A stretch of DNA of 64,000 nt from Aulostomus chinensis (lineage: Eukaryota > Chordata > Actinopteri > Syngnathiformes > Aulostomidae): the NCBI GenBank assembly GCA_037954235.1, contig JBBMOA010000017.1, forward strand, positions 24,272,527 to 24,336,526, given 5' to 3'. Below the pieces are notes generated by a model. It did not search any database, was not told the origin of the DNA, and worked only from the letters and a program-made list of their open reading frames with translations. The first letter of the stretch is position 1; every line of letters begins with the position of its first letter. Below are positions 60,907-64,000 of the stretch, one piece after another. Both the position numbers and the translations under genes were made by a program.

Positions 60907-62929
60907 GTCTTTGTTTAATGTAAAGATCACATCAGGTCTATTCAGGTCTTCATCTTGTAGCTGAGGATAAATGACATTGTTCAGTTACAACCTCACCCAA
61001 GACATAAAAGATGCTTTTGTTTCTTTAGGTTTCTCACTTTATTCTCTCCTCTGGCGACCAAATGAATCAAACGCCTCACTTCTGTTGGGTCTTACAGATG
61101 CAGGTTGATGAAAGAAATCAGTCGTAGTCGTGGAAATAAGAATCAATAGTGTTATAATTTTGTCCATTCCAGCTGAGATGTCACCTTTCAGAAAATGCTG
61201 TAGAACATTTGAACCGAGGCTCCATGCAAGCACCTGACCTGGGACGTGACAGAGCCTCTGCCTCAACTACACGGAACGCAGGCGTCATCAAGCTGATTAA
61301 TCCCACCTGGGCTTCTCCCACTTTGACAATTCCAAACACCCTTTACCAGCAGCGACATTAACAGAGCAAGGGCAGACAGCTGATGATGATGATGATGATG
61401 AGGTCACAACCTAGCAGTCATTTGAGAAACTGCTGACAAATGCTGTGTTGTGGCAGATTGTTTTCCTTTTGGTTCTTTCACACTGGAAATACAGGAAGTA
61501 GGTACATGTACTGTGTTCTGAACTGGTGCACGTTGCTTTTGTATATTATCAACATTCTTCTGCTAATATCTCCACCAGAATACTTGGTTGCAGCGGTATG
61601 CTAACTATCACTTCACTTCAGGAGCACTCGGGGGGGGGGGGGGGGTCTCACAGCTGGAGGCATGCAGGTCATCTTCCACTCATTAACGATCGCATCAAAC
61701 TTCTTATGCAGCACATATACAGTATATACCATGTTTCTCAGCATTATTCATGACCCTGAGCATAGAAATCAAAGACAACACGCCTGTTTAATTTATCCAT
61801 CAACTCCAGCTGAGCGCAAGAGTTTCTCATTAAGATCCTGAGAAAAATAGAAATTCACGTCAAAGAAGGTCTAGATGTTAGCAACCGAAGTTTCACAGAT
61901 CGTGTTTTGAGGAGAGCTCATGTGCCGGTCACCCTGCACTTCACAACCTGGGTGTTCAGGTCGTGTCCTCTCAATAAATCAATCACGCACCAGGCTGTAC
62001 CGTGCCAGGAACCAGATCGTCAACAGGTCCTGGTCCGCTTGTTTTGTTGTGATTACAAACGTTCTCACAAAACTGCAGACTGAGCTTATTCGCCATGTTT
62101 GACAACCACATGATCGCCTGCTGTTGGATTGTACCAGCTGAGGTTGAGGGCCTAGTTTTTTCCCCCAAAGCTGATACTTATGGTTTTGGGACGGATCATC
62201 TTTTACTCAACACCTCAATCCACACAAACCATTCCAGCCCATCACGGCCCAGTGGCTCACCGGCGCAGGTTCATCAGCTGGGATTAGCAGGCTACAATGA
62301 GCATTCACAATCACACATTCAGCTCTGAAACTCAACGATTTACCGTTGTAACCTCCACTCTGACAGTGAGACCTGCTGTTTTGTGTTGGAATTAGCATCA
62401 CCAGAGGCTCACGGCCCGATACCCCCCCCCCCCTTTTTTTGGTCCCAGCCCTCATATAATGTTCGTATGCTTGGCAGTTTGCCGTACATCCCAGGATATG
62501 CTTGCCAGCAGTTGATTATAACTAATTACACCCCATTTAAACCACTTCATGCAAGCATGTGGAGCAGAAGCCATGACAGTGCAACACATCTTAGTTAGGG
62601 CTCAAATGGAGGATGCCAAAAATAGGACTGAATGTCAGGCAAATATCAGACTGGGACATCAACACATACATCAGCTCACCGGGTCTCAAAGTTAAAACTA
62701 CAGTAGCATGGCGACTCTTTCAGCTCCAGCAGGGGTGACCAGCAGGGGTGACCAGCAGTGCCTCAGAGGGCCACACCAGCTTGGACAGTCAGTGAGGGAG
62801 AGGCCACACTTCAGCCAATCAGAAGGAGGCATGAAACACACCTGCTGGAATGAGTTGATGAACCTGAACCTTGGTTTTAACTGGATGTGTCAGTCTGGTG
62901 AACTTTAAGGTTACAATGGGAGCATCCAT
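60907..62929. other. noncoding stretch between Ig-like copy 1 and CpG-rich segment
   Basis: No matching second Ig half-domain was found by eye. Simple repeats: TGA run (61379-61400), 16-base poly-G (61630-61645), 12-base poly-C followed by seven T (62422-62440). Confidence 0.5.
61630..61645. repeat. poly-G homopolymer, 16 bases
   Basis: Uninterrupted G run, prone to length error. Confidence 0.9.
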
Positions 62930-63320
62930 GCAGTGTGGTGGGGAACGATGTGACGTCAGCGGCCAGCAGGCAGCTGGAAGCTCTGTTGGAATCAGCTTTA
63001 ACAGCAGTATACACGCAGTACGCACTCAGTATACACCCAGTACACACTCAGTACAAACTTCTACACAATACGCAGTGGTCCGCCTCAGCCAGGGGGACAC
63101 GCGCCCAGCACCGCGGTAACGTTCACAAGGTTGCCAAGCGACCGAGGTGCGCACCAGAACGTTTTAGTTTCGGTTGGTGTCTTACCGTCAATCGAAGGAA
63201 ATCGGCGCTGGTTCCGGTGACTGTGTGGAGGTGAAGAAGAAGGGTGTGTTCACCCTCCACCGCCGGGATCATCTTCTCCTTCATCACCGAGTTCGGGAGC
63301 TACGCTTCCCTCCAGGTGAG
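62930..63320. promoter_or_regulatory. CpG-dense promoter-like segment
   Basis: About 21 CpGs in the roughly 250 bases from 63060 to 63310, against a CpG-poor background. A full palindromic CRE, TGACGTCA, is at 62951-62958. GTTGCCAAGCGAC at 63130-63142 resembles the RFX X-box (GTNRCC-N-RGYAAC) with one mismatch. A strong plus-strand donor, CTCCAG|GTGAGC, has its exon end at 63315; a minus-strand donor, ACG|GTAAGA, has its exon end at 63186, so the direction is ambiguous. No ATG lies between 63060 and 63315 on the plus strand, so a plus-strand first exon would be untranslated. The minus strand has an ATG-led frame up to its donor, but the protein is not recognised. Confidence 0.4.
63005..63059. 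repeat. 11-bp tandem repeat, five units
   Basis: Five units of the type CAGTAYACACN immediately upstream of the CpG-dense segment. Confidence 0.85.
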
Positions 63321-63892
63321 CTGCCATGGAGCACCTGTTTGCATGGTGGACCTGGACTGGTCAGTGGCTCCTGTTTTGTCTCCAGTTCCCGGGTTTCCGG
63401 TTCAAAGGTTCAGTCTGAGCTGCTGGTTTCAACGCTGAGAACTTCATACACACACCGGGCCCTCGGCTCTTCCTCAGTCCTACCGAATCCGGACTGGCCA
63501 GAACTTGGGTTCTTAACTCCTCGCCGTCGGGTTTGTTGCTAACATTAGCATCAGCAGGTGCGTAGCGCAAGACCTGAGTGAACGTGACGACGAGGAGGCA
63601 GTCTGACCCAAAAATGAAATGTTACCCAAAAAAAAGGGAATTTCGCTTCGGTTGATATATTTTAAATGTAAATGTGTGTGCTACTTTAAAGTATTTGTTT
63701 TTCTTTTTCATGTTTTTAACTTGTTTTATTTTCTAAACTATATCCCTGGGGTTCCTCCGCCAACCACTTGAGGGCGCCCTCGTACCGGAGCACAGTTTGA
63801 GAATCATTTCATTTGCGGGTTACGAGTTTCCTGTTGAGATGCTGGAACGTCCTCGATGTAAGGCGTGCCTCCTCTGAATGAAGCAGACAGAC
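63321..63892. other. noncoding stretch upstream of Ig-like copy 2
   Basis: No exon confirmed. GAGGGCGCCCTC (63770-63781) is a perfect palindrome, and the overlapping CCACTTGAGGGCGC (63764-63777) differs by one base from a CTCF-type core. 'agtttgagaatca' near 63797 resembles the end of a fish hAT-type element. Confidence 0.4.
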
Positions 63893-64000
63893 ATGCACAA
63901 TATTAATGTTCAAGAAAATACCAAAGTGCTGTTTGTCCTGCATCACCAAAATCAGTGTAGAACTCTGCCGCTGACGCTGCAATGCTCACTGTGCAGGAAT
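63893..64000 (+). pseudogene. second, diverged Ig V-like leader/domain copy, cut by window end
   Basis: The nucleotide sequence follows 60694-60833 block by block: 'tcaagaaaat', 'gtgctgtttgtcctgca', then 'ctgcaatgctcactgtgcag' against 'ctgcagtgctcactgagcag'. About 20-30 bases are missing between leader and strand B. Read from the ATG matching copy 1's second ATG (63906), the frame is shifted and stops before the Ig part. Read from the ATG at 63893 the frame stays open and restores LTLQCSLCR at the end. It may therefore be a pseudogene or a diverged gene with another start; the rest lies outside the window. Confidence 0.5.

Noticed and set aside
63244..63315. Hydrophobic plus-strand frame ending ITEFGSYASLQ at a splice donor
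   Set aside because: No ATG and an in-frame stop just upstream. Could be part of an exon only with an unseen acceptor; too weak to call coding.
1..64000. Endogenous retrovirus or other viral insertions
   Set aside because: No LTR pairs, primer-binding sites or gag/pol/env-like frames were recognised by eye.

Overview
The window reads as vertebrate, and specifically teleost fish, genomic DNA. There is no operon structure or dense coding. It has long AT-biased noncoding stretches with simple-sequence repeats and decayed fish-type transposable elements: a hAT DNA transposon, a Tc1/mariner transposase relic, a LINE 3' end, and tRNA-head SINEs, one with a (GATG)n tail. No complete, intact protein-coding gene could be supported. 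The only host-gene-like coding signals are at the right edge. The species cannot be named from sequence alone.

Layout. Positions 1-8473 are noncoding, with a TCA microsatellite, a G-quadruplex-type tract, and two copies of an interspersed repeat whose third copy lies near 31.2 kb. Positions 8482-9706 are a hAT element bounded by an 8-bp target-site duplication (7 of 8 bases identical); it carries a stop-riddled minus-strand transposase relic with a BED zinc finger. Positions 10904-11375 are a 470-bp TA/CA compound microsatellite. From 11.4 to 26.8 kb there are scattered small repeats, a perfect 16-bp stem hairpin (17747-17789) and a T-rich repeat family on the minus strand (20220-20535). Positions 26834-27360 are a 31-unit, indel-free 17-bp minisatellite. 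The 27-39.7 kb region is mainly unannotated, with some stretches that look like candidate conserved regulatory DNA. At 39.8-41.2 kb a Tc1 transposase relic lies next to a LINE 3' fragment.

From 48.6 to 60.2 kb there are several retroposons. Two copies of one tRNA-head SINE lie about 10.2 kb apart, the left one with a 10-bp target-site duplication. There is also a fish-wide repeat at 51905-52115, two tandem minus-strand tRNA-like repeats at 54.6-55.0 kb, and a SINE tail at 55.9 kb.

The right edge (60.6-64.0 kb) is the most gene-like part. An exon-like open frame (60694-60906) joins a signal peptide to the first half of an immunoglobulin V-type domain. A diverged second copy begins at 63893 and runs off the window. 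Between them is a CpG-dense promoter-like segment with a full CRE palindrome, an RFX X-box-like site and splice-donor candidates on both strands. This suggests the window ends at the edge of a tandem cluster of V-type immune-receptor-like genes or gene fragments. The rest is best read as intergenic or intronic DNA.
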